Assembly: GCA_038257535.1 (NCBI GenBank)
Contig: JBBSJE010000004.1
Span: forward strand, 10,120-74,119
Source of the DNA: JAGTJU01 sp038257535
GTDB taxonomy: Bacteria; Myxococcota_A; Polyangia; Fen-1088
Reading direction: 5' to 3'
Length of the DNA stretch: 64,000 nt
Part shown: positions 52,849-61,400 of the stretch, piece by piece
How positions within the stretch are numbered: the first letter of the stretch is position 1
How the letters are laid out: every line of letters starts with the position of its first letter
The notes under the pieces: model-generated
The model's input: only the letters and a program-made list of their open reading frames with translations
Databases searched by the model: none
Told to the model about the DNA's origin: nothing
Made by a program: the position numbers and the translations under genes

Positions 52849-54153
52849 CTATGCCTTAACGTGAACGCGGCGTGGAGGCCGCAAGCGTCTTCGTTCGCCA
52901 GAAACCCGACGCTTGTCACCAGCATCTGCAGAACCTGTGCCGTCCTCTTCGTCAGGCTCCTGACACGAGGTCGCGTCGCCTTCGTCAGCAATCGTGCCGG
53001 TCAACAGCGTTGCGGCGGCGTGAGGGTCAATGGCCGCAAAACGACCTAGCATAAGGCCTTCCTTGGCAAGCAGCGCTGTGAGCTCTTTGCTCTTGCCATC
53101 CAAACGAAGGGCTGCCGGGCCAGACGCCGCCACGTCGGCGACGCCATCCTTTACCCGCACATGCAGTGACAACGCCCCCGCGTCAGTTTGCAGCGACACG
53201 CGCGCCTCGCCTTTGCTCCATTGCACTTGCGAAAGCGGAAGTTCGCTCGTGCGTTCGGAGAACAACGGGGGCTCCCGCTGGGACACCGAAGCGTCACCGC
53301 CAGCGGTGGCCGGCGCGGCTGTGCGCGGCGCGAGCGTTTGCGACGTGGGAGCCGCCCCGACGGATGTGGCCATGGTCTCAACTGTAGGGCGAGGGGCGCT
53401 TCGTGTGGCTTCAGCGTCATCGCGCACAAGTGGCTTCGTCGCCACAACGGGGGCAGTCGCACGCGCCAGTGAAGACTTTGTTGCGGGGGCAGGCGCCGAA
53501 GGGGTGAGTGTGAGCCGGGGCGGATGCGCCGGTGGGGGCAGCGATGGCGCCATGTCAACCTTCGCGGGCGTGGTGGGCGCGCCCGTTGGCACAGGTGGCT
53601 TGCTCAATATGCTGGCCGGTCGAGGATCGCGCTCTTTCGGCGTTTCGGTGGGCTTCTCTTGCAGCGCTTTGGCCGTTGGCGGTCGCTGTGAAGGAGGCGG
53701 CGCGGCTTGCAGGCCCGGCGCTTCTCGCCGCGGGGCAGCCACCGCGGGTGCGATGACGTTTTCGGGTGTATACAACGTCGGTCGTTCACGCCGGTCTTCG
53801 GGCGATTGCTTCGATGTGGCGTCCTGCGACCCCTCCACATGGCTTGTTGCCTCTTCGTCAGCGCTCGTGCGTCCCGTCGTCACCAGGTCTGCGGCCTCCC
53901 AGAAACGAGGGACGCACGCCACACGGGACGCCTGCAAGGGCAGCGTTTCCAAAGCCATCACATCTACCAGTGGCACGCCCTTTGTGAGCATGTTGGCGCC
54001 TGTTGCCGCACCGGGCACGGGCGATGGCACCATCGCGCGGGTCAAACGACCGGCAAACGCGCCCCCTGCCGCGTCGGGAGCATTGTCTAGGTTCTTTTCG
54101 TCAAGCTCAGCGGGCGTGAGCAACGCCCTTAAGTTTCCGAAATTCACACTCAT
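52849..54153 (-). CDS. fliK: Flagellar hook-length control protein FliK (probable)
   Basis: Protein of 434 residues with low-complexity Pro/Ala/Thr-rich N-terminal two thirds, expected for the ruler domain. The C-terminal globular part is only weakly conserved: SQVQWSKGEARVSLQTDAGALSLHVRVKDGVADVAASGPAALRLDGKSKELTALLAKEGLML matches the FliK_C/Flg_hook shape. The end is charged. The name rests mostly on position (before flgD and flgE) and composition. A long open frame on the opposite strand is an artefact of the composition. Overlaps the upstream MgtE_N-type gene by 4 bp. Confidence 0.7.
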   Translation of the reverse strand: MSVNFGNLRALLTPAELDEKNLDNAPDAAGGAFAGRLTRAMVPSPVPGAATGANMLTKGVPLVDVMALETLPLQASRVACVPRFWEAADLVTTGRTSADEEATSHVEGSQDATSKQSPEDRRERPTLYTPENVIAPAVAAPRREAPGLQAAPPPSQRPPTAKALQEKPTETPKERDPRPASILSKPPVPTGAPTTPAKVDMAPSLPPPAHPPRLTLTPSAPAPATKSSLARATAPVVATKPLVRDDAEATRSAPRPTVETMATSVGAAPTSQTLAPRTAAPATAGGDASVSQREPPLFSERTSELPLSQVQWSKGEARVSLQTDAGALSLHVRVKDGVADVAASGPAALRLDGKSKELTALLAKEGLMLGRFAAIDPHAAATLLTGTIADEGDATSCQEPDEEDGTGSADAGDKRRVSGERRRLRPPRRVHVKA

Positions 54154-55028
54154 CGCGCCGCTCGCTTTTTCGCGTCGTCTCGCGATGCGATTTCGGCCGC
54201 CAACTCCGCCGCTCGTTCGGGGTTCATCAATCCCATCACCCGCCCGGCATCACGGGCAGGCATTTTCTGGAACACGTCAGCCGCCAGCGACAACGGCACC
54301 CGTTCAGCGATCGCCGCGGCCTGCGCGGGCTTCATGCCACGCATCGCTTTGGACAGCGTTTCAAGCGGCGAAGGTCCCAAGGGCGCTTTGGCGGTGACGG
54401 CTGCGTCCTTGGTCGCCAGTGCCACTTGTGATTCCTGCTGCGCGGTTTGCTTTTCCTGGCTTTGCTTCTTTGCTTCCTCTAGAAAAGCCGACAGGCGTTC
54501 TGTGTCTCGCCGCAGTTGCTTTTGGGCGGTGTCCAATGCGCCCACCAATTCGCCCAAATGTTCGCGTTCTTTGAGCAGGTTGTTTTTTTCGATCTCGGCA
54601 GGAGAGTTCACGATCTCCTCTTTCAGGGCTTCCAAAGTCAGAGATGGGGGCGAAGGATCTTTGCGTGCGGCCTTGGCGGCGCGACGGCTGCGGGGCGGTG
54701 GTGCTGGGTCTCTCTCTGCTGAGGCGGGCTCTGCGACGGAAGCGTCTTTGTTGGCCACCGCAATAGGCGCCGCTTGCCCTGCGGCTTGACCTTCACCGAC
54801 AGGCGGTGCGACGGTTGGCACCGCTTCCTTCACACCTGTGGGAGGTGCGGCGGGCTTGGCGGGCGCGGCTTGCGGTCGTGCGACCTCTGGCGGCACCGGC
54901 GCAGCAACGGTGGGGGCCTGCGGCGGCACGGGCGCCTTGGCTTCCGGGGCCGCAGCGGTGTCCGCGGCGTGGGCGGCGGGTCCGCCCAATACGAAACCCA
55001 GCCCTATCAACGCACACAAACTACGCAT
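54150..55028 (-). CDS. Exported MgtE_N-domain flagellar protein (MotE/YlxF-like)
   Basis: Protein of 292 residues from the ATG at 55028, with a Sec signal peptide (ALIGLGFVLGGPAAHA). An Ala/Pro-rich linker follows, then a coiled coil (about 165-210: EIEKNNLLKEREHLGELVGALDTAQKQLRRDTERL), and finally an MgtE_N-like helical domain (about 230-290: AMRGMKPAQAAAIAERVPLSLAADVFQKMPARDAGRVMGLMNPERA). It occupies the place where fliJ normally lies between fliI and fliK. MotE-type proteins chaperone periplasmic motor parts in alpha-proteobacteria; a role at the motor is inferred. The start overlaps the fliI stop by 8 bp. Confidence 0.8.
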   Translation of the reverse strand: MRSLCALIGLGFVLGGPAAHAADTAAAPEAKAPVPPQAPTVAAPVPPEVARPQAAPAKPAAPPTGVKEAVPTVAPPVGEGQAAGQAAPIAVANKDASVAEPASAERDPAPPPRSRRAAKAARKDPSPPSLTLEALKEEIVNSPAEIEKNNLLKEREHLGELVGALDTAQKQLRRDTERLSAFLEEAKKQSQEKQTAQQESQVALATKDAAVTAKAPLGPSPLETLSKAMRGMKPAQAAAIAERVPLSLAADVFQKMPARDAGRVMGLMNPERAAELAAEIASRDDAKKRAAR

Positions 55029-56358
55029 GTGGCTCCTCCCCAGATCCGTCAAGCACGCGGCGGATCTGTGACAACGTATCGATCAAATTGTGGCGGTCGT
55101 TCATGCCTTGGCGAAACAGCGCTTGAAGGCGCGGAACAACCTTGAGCGCCCGATCCAAGCGCGGGTTGCTGCCAGCCACATAGGCACCAACCTCAACAAG
55201 GTCGGACGACTCGGCGTAGGTGCCCAGCGTCTCGCGCACACGCACGGCCAATTGCCGGTGGTCAGGCGACACCACATCGTTCATGACACGGCTGACGCTG
55301 CCCAAAAGATCGATGGCCGGGAAATGCCCGCCATTGGCCAACTTCCGCGACAGCACCACGTGGCCATCCAAGGCCGCACGAGCTGCATCGGCCACAGGAT
55401 CCGCAAGGTCATCACCTTCCACAAGCACCGTGTACATCGCTGTGATGGTGCCCTCGCCCGCGCCGTTGCCTGCGCGCTCTACCAAACGCGGCAACAGCGC
55501 GAACACCGAAGGCGGATAGCCGCGCGACGTAGGAGGTTCACCCGCGGCCAAACCAATTTCCCGCTGTGCCATAGCCACCCGGGTGAGTGAATCCACAAGC
55601 AGCAACACACGTTTGCGTTGGGCGCGAAAATGTTCCGCCACCGACGTTGCGGCCATCGCGGCGCGCACGCGCACAAGCGGCGGCTCATCGGCCGTAGCCA
55701 CCACCACCACAGAGCGCGCCAAACCAGGGCCCAAATCTCGTTCAACGAACTCTCGAACTTCGCGGCCGCGTTCACCCACCAGCCCCACAACGATCACATC
55801 GGCGCTGGCGCTGCGGGCCAGCATGCCAAGCAAGCTGCTTTTCCCCACGCCCGCGCCTGCCATGATGCCCAAACGTTGGCCTTCGCCGCAGGTCAGGACA
55901 CCGTCAATGGCGCGAATGCCTGTTATCAAGGGCCTCGAAATGCGCTCGCGCGCCATGGGAGAGGGTGGCGGCGCTGTCAGTGAGGCCGTTGCGGGCAGCA
56001 GCAGCGGCGGGCCGCCATCCATGGGCTCCATGGCGGCGTTCACCACGCGGCCCAGCAGGGCGCTGCCCACTGGGATCTCGCCCGCCCGGCGCCGTGGAAT
56101 CACTGTGCAACCTTCGCCCACGCCACTGATGTCGCCAAACGGCATCAGCAGCGCCTTTGAGCCCGAAAAACCAACCACCTCGGCCACAATGCTTTTACCC
56201 GCCGCGGTTCTGATTTCGCAGGCGGTGCCCAGAGCCACCTGGGGCAAAGTGGCTTCAATGGTGATGCCCGACGCGTGCACCACACGGCCTGCGCGCAGCA
56301 CGGTTTCGGCGTCGCTCACAACCGCGCGCAAACGCTTTAGATCAAGCAACCGGCTCAC
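55021..56358 (-). CDS. fliI: Flagellum-specific ATP synthase FliI
   Basis: Export ATPase of 445 residues, similar to the F1 beta subunit. Walker A is GAGVGKSS; Walker B lies in VLLLVDSLTRVAMAQREIGLAAGEPPTSRGYPPSVFALLPRLVERAG, a block typical of FliI/YscN. The N-terminal beta domain and C-terminal helical region are of normal length. It energises unfolding of export substrates and normally works with FliH (next upstream, 4-bp overlap) and FliJ (not seen). Confidence 0.96.
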   Translation of the reverse strand: MSRLLDLKRLRAVVSDAETVLRAGRVVHASGITIEATLPQVALGTACEIRTAAGKSIVAEVVGFSGSKALLMPFGDISGVGEGCTVIPRRRAGEIPVGSALLGRVVNAAMEPMDGGPPLLLPATASLTAPPPSPMARERISRPLITGIRAIDGVLTCGEGQRLGIMAGAGVGKSSLLGMLARSASADVIVVGLVGERGREVREFVERDLGPGLARSVVVVATADEPPLVRVRAAMAATSVAEHFRAQRKRVLLLVDSLTRVAMAQREIGLAAGEPPTSRGYPPSVFALLPRLVERAGNGAGEGTITAMYTVLVEGDDLADPVADAARAALDGHVVLSRKLANGGHFPAIDLLGSVSRVMNDVVSPDHRQLAVRVRETLGTYAESSDLVEVGAYVAGSNPRLDRALKVVPRLQALFRQGMNDRHNLIDTLSQIRRVLDGSGEEPHA

Positions 56359-57206
56359 GACTCCTCCGCCACGGCTTCCATGAGCAACCGGCGCATTTCT
56401 TCAAGTCGCGTGTTCAAACGCCCATCCACCACACCAAAGTCCGCTTCCACCATGCAATCGCCCAGCTCCAGATCGGCGTCGCCGCTGATCTGGATTTGCG
56501 CAACCGCCATGCTTGAAAGCGCACGCGCGCCGCCCGCCGCTTCCACACGGGCGGCGTCTTCTGGGTGAAGCCGCACCACCACGCGCTGACTTTCCCCCGC
56601 CCGCCGAATCACGGAGCGAATGACTGTGAAGAACCGCTCGATGTTGGTTGAAAGTTCCGCTTCAACGATTCGGCGTGCCACCAGGAGGGCCAACTCAAGC
56701 GCGTCGGAACGCGCTTGCTCAGCCAAACGTTCAGAGGTCATGCGCAAGGCGGAAACGCCCGCTGCCAACCGCTCGGCGTAGTCAACGGCTGCCGCCGTGT
56801 GCACAGGAACGGTGGATGGTGACAAAAACTCGGCGGGCATAGGCGGGCCGAATTCGCTCTGCGAAGGCAAAGCGGCTGGCACTTGCGCGGCGGCTTCTGC
56901 TTCTGGCGCCGGATGTTCGGTCTCAGAGTCGCTTTGAGACGCCAACAAGTCCGGGTCGGGCTCAGGCGTGGCGTCCAGCTCTGTCTCCATGGCGGGTGGC
57001 TCTTCCGCCTCTGCGCTCAAGGATGGCCGCCGCAAGACGGAGCGCACCGACATCGATCGCAACGTCTTTCCTTGCCCCGGTTGCACGGTGGCAAACAAGG
57101 CGCGGGTGACCACGGGCGCGCCCGAACCTCCCATGAAGGTGGGGCGACGCGCTTGGTGAAGATTTTCGCCAAATGCGTGACGTTCCATGTCCGTGTCGTC
57201 CGCCAC
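56355..57206 (-). CDS. fliH: Flagellar assembly protein FliH
   Basis: ATPase regulator, 283 residues from a GTG at 57206 (ATG at 57188 is an alternative). The first 125 residues are low complexity, acidic and Pro/Ala-rich. The conserved part starts near residue 130: YAERLAAGVSALRMTSERLAEQARSDALELALLVARRIVEAEL, then VRLHPEDAARVEAAGG, GDADLELGDCMVEADFGVVDGRLNTRLEEMRRLL. It binds FliI as a dimer and links it to FliN. Lies between fliG (14-bp gap) and fliI. Confidence 0.9.
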   Translation of the reverse strand: MADDTDMERHAFGENLHQARRPTFMGGSGAPVVTRALFATVQPGQGKTLRSMSVRSVLRRPSLSAEAEEPPAMETELDATPEPDPDLLASQSDSETEHPAPEAEAAAQVPAALPSQSEFGPPMPAEFLSPSTVPVHTAAAVDYAERLAAGVSALRMTSERLAEQARSDALELALLVARRIVEAELSTNIERFFTVIRSVIRRAGESQRVVVRLHPEDAARVEAAGGARALSSMAVAQIQISGDADLELGDCMVEADFGVVDGRLNTRLEEMRRLLMEAVAEES

Positions 57207-57220
57207 GATTGGTTTCCCAG

Positions 57221-58252
57221 CTAAACCATTTTGTCCGCCGGACCCACCATCGTGATGCGCCCTTGCTCAGCCAAGGTGAAGGCGATCTTCACCAGTTCGC
57301 CCTGTGCTTCATCAACGGCCGACAGCTTCATGGCGCCCATGGAGGCCACTTCGTCGCGCAGCATCTCTCCACCACGCGTGGACATGTTCTTGAGGATCTT
57401 CTCGCGAACCGCTTCGGCCGATCCTTTCAGCGCCACCGCCAAGCGACCCGTATCCACTTCGCGCAGGAAGGTCTGAACGTCGCGGTCCGAAAGGTTCACA
57501 AGATCTTCAAACGTGAACAGACGTGAACGCAACTCGGCGGCCAGCTCGGGATCGTTTTCCTCGATGGCTTGCACCACCTCGGTTTGTTGTGCCACCGGCG
57601 CCCGCCGCAAAAGATCCACCGCAGCGCCACGGCCATCGAATTGGCGCATTCCGCCCGCCGCCGAAGCGCGCAGTTCCAACGCCAAAGCTTGCGCCACTTC
57701 GCGCAAGATCTCTGGCGAAACCGATTCCAAGGTTGCCAAACGCGCCAGGATCGGTCCGCGATTGGACTCGGGCAAGCGACGCATCACTTGACCGGCCCGC
57801 TCTCGCTCCATGGCGCCCAAAACCAGAGCCACGGTTTGTGGCTGTTCCCTCGAAAGCACCATGGCCAAGGCCTCGGGATCAGCGTTGGCGATGGGGCCCA
57901 AGGCTTCATCAACGGCCGGTGGCGGCGCCAAGCCATCAAAAGCGCGGCTGGCCCGTTCGGCGCCCAGCACCGCGGTGGCCACCGCGCGCAACATATTGTC
58001 ACCGGCGGCAGCGTCGCCGCCCACAGCGTCTAAAGCGTCAACAAACACTCTGAGCGCTTCGGGCACCGCGTTTTTGTCGCGCCTGAGTTCCTTGGCACCG
58101 AGGGCAATTTTTCGTACGGTGCCCTCGTCGAGATGCCGAAACACCTGTGCCGCAAACTCAGGGCCCAAGCCCACGAGCACCGCCGCGGCTTGACGCGTTC
58201 GGGGGCCGGCAACCTCACGAGGAAGCTCATCATCGTCATTAGCTTGCAGCAC
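57221..58252 (-). CDS. fliG: Flagellar motor switch protein FliG
   Basis: Rotor protein of 343 residues. Blocks seen: TRQAAAVLVGLGPEFAAQVFRHLDEGTVRKIA (FliF-binding domain), REQPQTVALVLGAMERERAGQVMRRLP, the EHPQ-like region, and the C-terminal torque domain (FLREVDTGRLAVALKGSAEAVREKILKNMSTRGGEMLRDEVASMG) that contacts MotA. GTG start inside the fliF end (14-bp overlap). FliM and FliN, needed for the complete C-ring, are not in this window. Confidence 0.96.
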   Translation of the reverse strand: MLQANDDDELPREVAGPRTRQAAAVLVGLGPEFAAQVFRHLDEGTVRKIALGAKELRRDKNAVPEALRVFVDALDAVGGDAAAGDNMLRAVATAVLGAERASRAFDGLAPPPAVDEALGPIANADPEALAMVLSREQPQTVALVLGAMERERAGQVMRRLPESNRGPILARLATLESVSPEILREVAQALALELRASAAGGMRQFDGRGAAVDLLRRAPVAQQTEVVQAIEENDPELAAELRSRLFTFEDLVNLSDRDVQTFLREVDTGRLAVALKGSAEAVREKILKNMSTRGGEMLRDEVASMGAMKLSAVDEAQGELVKIAFTLAEQGRITMVGPADKMV

Positions 58253-59852
58253 GTTTGAGCTCCTCGTCCTTATCCTTCTTGTCTTCTAAGTCAGCTTGAA
58301 TCCATGCGCGCAGAAGCATCGCCGCGCGTTCGGGATCTTGCATGGCCAGTTCACGGGCCCGATCGCGGATCACAACGTTGGGATCCGCCAAGGCGGCACG
58401 TTCGGGCACGGGCTGAAGAGATTCAGGCTGCGCATCCGAGATGGCGCGCTCTAGCTCCGCCACGGACGAACCTGGCTTGAGCAGCGCCACGTCTTTACCC
58501 ACGGCGACGCGCGCCTTGTTTCGGCGCAACATAAACACCATGGCGACGAGCAGCAGCAAAAGCGCTGCGGCTGCGGCGGCGCTCCATTTTGCGGCGGGAG
58601 TGGTAAGGAAATTGATATGCTTTTCTTTCGCGCTACCAGCTTGGGCGAAGACAGCGCTGCTGATCTGAAACTGGTCGCCACGCTCTGCGTCGAACCCCAC
58701 CGCGCTTTTGGCCAATTCGCCCAGCCGCGCCACTTCCTCAGGGCTGCGGGGCTTGCCATCCACGCCGTCCAACAAAACCGCCACCGACAGGCGCTGCACG
58801 CGCGGGGTTTTGGTCACCGTATGCGTGGATGTCTTCGAGATCTCAAAATTGCGAACCTCATCCTCGCGGTTGCTGTTTCCCGTCTGCGTCCCAGCGATGG
58901 CGCCGCCCACATTGGTAAGCGGCTGATTGGCCGCCGCACCCGCCACGCCGCCGGCGCGGGCGCCGCCTTGTGACGTTTGCTCGGCCACCACACGTTCGCT
59001 ACGAACCGCGCTGCCTTCTGGATCGTATTTGTCCGCGGTTGTTTCCACCTGCGACGAATCCAAAGCCACGGAGATCTTTGCTTCAACAGCGTCGGCCCCG
59101 ACAGCGCGCGAGAGCAACTCCACCACACGGCGCTCAAGCGAGCGCTCCATGAGCTTCTGCTGGTCGGATGCTTTGGATCCGGGAGAATCATCCCCCGCCA
59201 ACACACCGCCTTGGCCATCGACAATGGTTACACTCTCAGTGCGCAAGCCCGGCACCGCGGAGGCCACCAGGTGCCGAATGCCTTGTAGCTCACGATCGGC
59301 CATGGTGCGCCCGGGCTGCAAATTGACCACCACGGCCGCTGAGGCGTCTTTGTCTTCATCGCGGTAAAGGCCATGCTGCCCAAAAGTGATGTGCACGCGC
59401 GCGCTGCGCACCGACGACAAGCGACCGATCGTGCGGGCAAGTTCACCTTCTGTGGCACGCCGAAGGTTCACCTTCTGCGTAAACTCCGAAACCCCCAGGT
59501 CACCTTTGTCGAAGATCTCAAATCCCACCCCACCACCGCGCGGCAAGCCCGCCCCGGCCAGCAGCAACCGCGCGTCGTAAACTTTGTTGGCCGGAACCGC
59601 CAAAGCAGAGCCACCGGCTTCTACCCGAAACGGAACCCCGGCGGCTTTCAGCTGCGACGCCGCCTCTGCGGAATCTTCAGGCGTCAAGTTGGTGAAAACG
59701 TACTGATAGATCCCACCGTTGGAGACCACCGAGGTCACAATGGCAACGGCGACCAGCAATGCGATTGTCGCCAAAATGGCGATCTTCACCCCCATAGCCA
59801 GGGCGAGGAACCTTTTTGGCAACTCTTTTAGCTGGTTAAGAAGCGGTTCCAC
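58239..59852 (-). CDS. fliF: Flagellar MS-ring protein FliF
   Basis: MS-ring protein of 537 residues, two membrane helices (about 17-45 and 425-447). The periplasmic ring-building motifs are YQYVFTNLTPEDSAEAASQLKAAGVPFRV, GVGFEIFDKGDLGVSEFTQKVNLRRATEGELARTI and VRSARVHI. The C-terminal cytoplasmic tail, expected to bind FliG, contains DVALLKPGSSVAELERAI and a Glu/Lys-rich end. The next gene is fliG, and fliE starts 3 bp away upstream. Normal length for deltaproteobacterial FliF. Confidence 0.96.
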   Translation of the reverse strand: MEPLLNQLKELPKRFLALAMGVKIAILATIALLVAVAIVTSVVSNGGIYQYVFTNLTPEDSAEAASQLKAAGVPFRVEAGGSALAVPANKVYDARLLLAGAGLPRGGGVGFEIFDKGDLGVSEFTQKVNLRRATEGELARTIGRLSSVRSARVHITFGQHGLYRDEDKDASAAVVVNLQPGRTMADRELQGIRHLVASAVPGLRTESVTIVDGQGGVLAGDDSPGSKASDQQKLMERSLERRVVELLSRAVGADAVEAKISVALDSSQVETTADKYDPEGSAVRSERVVAEQTSQGGARAGGVAGAAANQPLTNVGGAIAGTQTGNSNREDEVRNFEISKTSTHTVTKTPRVQRLSVAVLLDGVDGKPRSPEEVARLGELAKSAVGFDAERGDQFQISSAVFAQAGSAKEKHINFLTTPAAKWSAAAAAALLLLLVAMVFMLRRNKARVAVGKDVALLKPGSSVAELERAISDAQPESLQPVPERAALADPNVVIRDRARELAMQDPERAAMLLRAWIQADLEDKKDKDEELKRAAS

Positions 59853-59855
59853 GGA

Positions 59856-60167
59856 TTAGGCGCCCATTCTCATAATCTGTTGGTAGGCATCCAAAACCTT
59901 GGACTTCACTTTCAAAGCCAGGCGCATCGAGATGTTGGCTTTCTCCAAGGCGATCGACATCTCGTGCAAGTTGCCCTCGCCCATCGCCACCTTTCGCACC
60001 TCTTGATCAGACTCGACCTGAAGGCGATCCAGCTCGCCCACGGCTTTGGTCAGAAGGTTGCTGAACTTCTCGCCGCCTGCCTTCTCGGGCCCTTGCACAG
60101 GCTCGATCGGTCGCGCGCGCTGCGGACCTTCAATAGCCAAAGACTGGATGCGGTCTTCAATGTTCAT
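59856..60167 (-). CDS. fliE: Flagellar hook-basal body protein FliE
   Basis: Small rod adaptor of 103 residues. The C-terminal family block is clear: LDRLQVESDQEVRKVAMGEGNLHEMSIALEKANISMRLALKVKSKVLDAYQQIMRM. It links the MS ring to the rod and is among the first exported parts. Sits between flgC (8-bp gap) and fliF (3-bp gap), its common place. Confidence 0.95.
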   Translation of the reverse strand: MNIEDRIQSLAIEGPQRARPIEPVQGPEKAGGEKFSNLLTKAVGELDRLQVESDQEVRKVAMGEGNLHEMSIALEKANISMRLALKVKSKVLDAYQQIMRMGA

Positions 60168-60175
60168 GGCGTTCC

Positions 60176-60595
60176 TCAGCGGCTAATGTCCAGCGCTCGG
60201 TTCGCCATGCCCTTGATGGTTTCAATGGCGGTGGCGTTGGCTTCGTAGCCACGCGAAGCCGACATCAAGTTCACCACCTCGTGAACAGGATTGACGTTCG
60301 GAAACGTCACAAAACCTTGTGGATCAGCGTCGGGATGCCCCGGGCTGTAAACGCGACGGCCTTCGGCTTGGTCTGCCACCACCTGCGCCACCCGCACGGC
60401 GGCGGGGCCATCGCCCCCGGTTAGGTAGGTGTCGAAACGCACGGCCTCGAGCACGGGATCCAGTCGCTTGTAGGGACCTCCCTCCGCCGTCCGCGTAACC
60501 TCGGCGTTGGCCAGGTTCGATGACGCTAGGTTCACCCGAGCGCGCTCGACCGAAAGTCCAGATCCACTGATTCGCAAAGCGGTAAAAAAGTCCAT
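60176..60595 (-). CDS. flgC: Flagellar basal-body rod protein FlgC
   Basis: Proximal rod protein of 139 residues. The rod-family N-terminus is seen in FFTALRISGSGLSVERARVNLASSNLANAEVTRT, with GGPYKRLDPVLEAV after it. The C-terminal rod helix has PDADPQGFVTFPNVNPVHEVVNLMSASRGYEANATAIETIKGMANRALDI. Typical ANA/SNLANA motif. Starts 27 bp after flgB. Confidence 0.95.
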   Translation of the reverse strand: MDFFTALRISGSGLSVERARVNLASSNLANAEVTRTAEGGPYKRLDPVLEAVRFDTYLTGGDGPAAVRVAQVVADQAEGRRVYSPGHPDADPQGFVTFPNVNPVHEVVNLMSASRGYEANATAIETIKGMANRALDISR

Positions 60596-60622
60596 GAATC
60601 ACTCCTTGCAGAAAGCGCTCAA

Positions 60623-61030
60623 TCAGCCCCCGTCGCTTACGACGTATTTCAAAATCGCAAGCTTGGCGGTGGCGGCGCGCGCGTTGGCGCCGTACTGGAT
60701 GGCGTTTTGGGCCATATCCGACATGGTCACGTCTAGATCCACCTCGTTGCCGTCGAACGAAGGCGTGCCGCCTGCCACTTCCTTGACGAAGGCCGAGGGT
60801 GACGACGCTTCGCCAAACTGCCCACTGGCGTCGAGGTGCATGTGGCTCGTTCGATCCAGGCTTTCGCTGCTTTGCATGGCTTGCGACATCGCCGCCATGA
60901 AATCCACATCCTTGGGTTTGAACCCCGGCGTGTCGACGTTGGCCACGTTGCCCGAAAGCACGGTTTGACGTGCCAGCCGCACGTCCAAAGAGCGCTCCAC
61001 TTGGGTCAAAGTTGTGTCGAAGATACGCAT
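60623..61030 (-). CDS. flgB: Flagellar basal-body rod protein FlgB
   Basis: Proximal rod protein of 135 residues from the ATG at 61030, which has TGAGGA upstream; the frame open beyond it runs into the Fis gene. Signature: MRIFDTTLTQVERSLDVRLARQTVLSGNVANVDTPGFKPKDVDF. C-terminal part VDLDVTMSDMAQNAIQYGANARAATAKLAILKYVVSDG. It begins 7 bp after the Fis-type regulator stop and heads the basal-body genes of the cluster. Confidence 0.95.
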   Translation of the reverse strand: MRIFDTTLTQVERSLDVRLARQTVLSGNVANVDTPGFKPKDVDFMAAMSQAMQSSESLDRTSHMHLDASGQFGEASSPSAFVKEVAGGTPSFDGNEVDLDVTMSDMAQNAIQYGANARAATAKLAILKYVVSDGG

Positions 61031-61037
61031 ACAATCC

Positions 61038-61400
61038 TCACGCGGCTTGTTCTTCAGTTGTCCTCTGCGAAGACTGTGCCATCCGCGTGTCACGTTCTTG
61101 GCAGGACCCCACCCCCGCATCGGCTTCTTCGCCTGTTGGCAACCCTTCACTTTGCCTCCAGGTGCGCAGCTTATTGCGTAGTGTTCGCAAACTGATCCCA
61201 AGCAGTCTTGCGGCATGGGTTCGGTTGCCACCAACGCGCCTTAGCGCTTCGCCAATGGCCAGCCGTTCAAGTTCACCAAGATCAATGGGAAGCGCCCATG
61301 CGCCCACGTCGACATCGAGATGAGGGGCTGGCGGCACGATCTCGGCAGATTCCGAGGCAATCCCATCACCCATGCTTTGTTTGCGTTCCAACATTGTCAT
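61038..61400 (-). CDS. Stand-alone Fis-type HTH protein
   Basis: Protein of 120 residues with a Fis/HTH_8 DNA-binding domain near residues 40-80: LERLAIGEALRRVGGNRTHAARLLGISLRTLRNKLRTWRQ, the same helix-turn-helix as at the C-terminus of NtrC-family activators. No AAA+ or receiver domain is encoded, so it may bind enhancer sites or modulate a sigma-54 activator, such as the one at the end of the window. The N-terminal 40 and last 40 residues look disordered. The ATG overlaps the TPR gene stop by 4 bp; flgB follows after 7 bp. Confidence 0.85.
   Translation of the reverse strand: MTMLERKQSMGDGIASESAEIVPPAPHLDVDVGAWALPIDLGELERLAIGEALRRVGGNRTHAARLLGISLRTLRNKLRTWRQSEGLPTGEEADAGVGSCQERDTRMAQSSQRTTEEQAA

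Noticed and set aside
53030..54397. 455-codon open frame on the plus strand opposite the fliK gene
   Set aside because: It mirrors the low-complexity Pro/Ala/Thr coding of fliK, is rich in Ser/Gly/Arg, has no domain or start signal, and sits antisense in a tightly overlapped operon.
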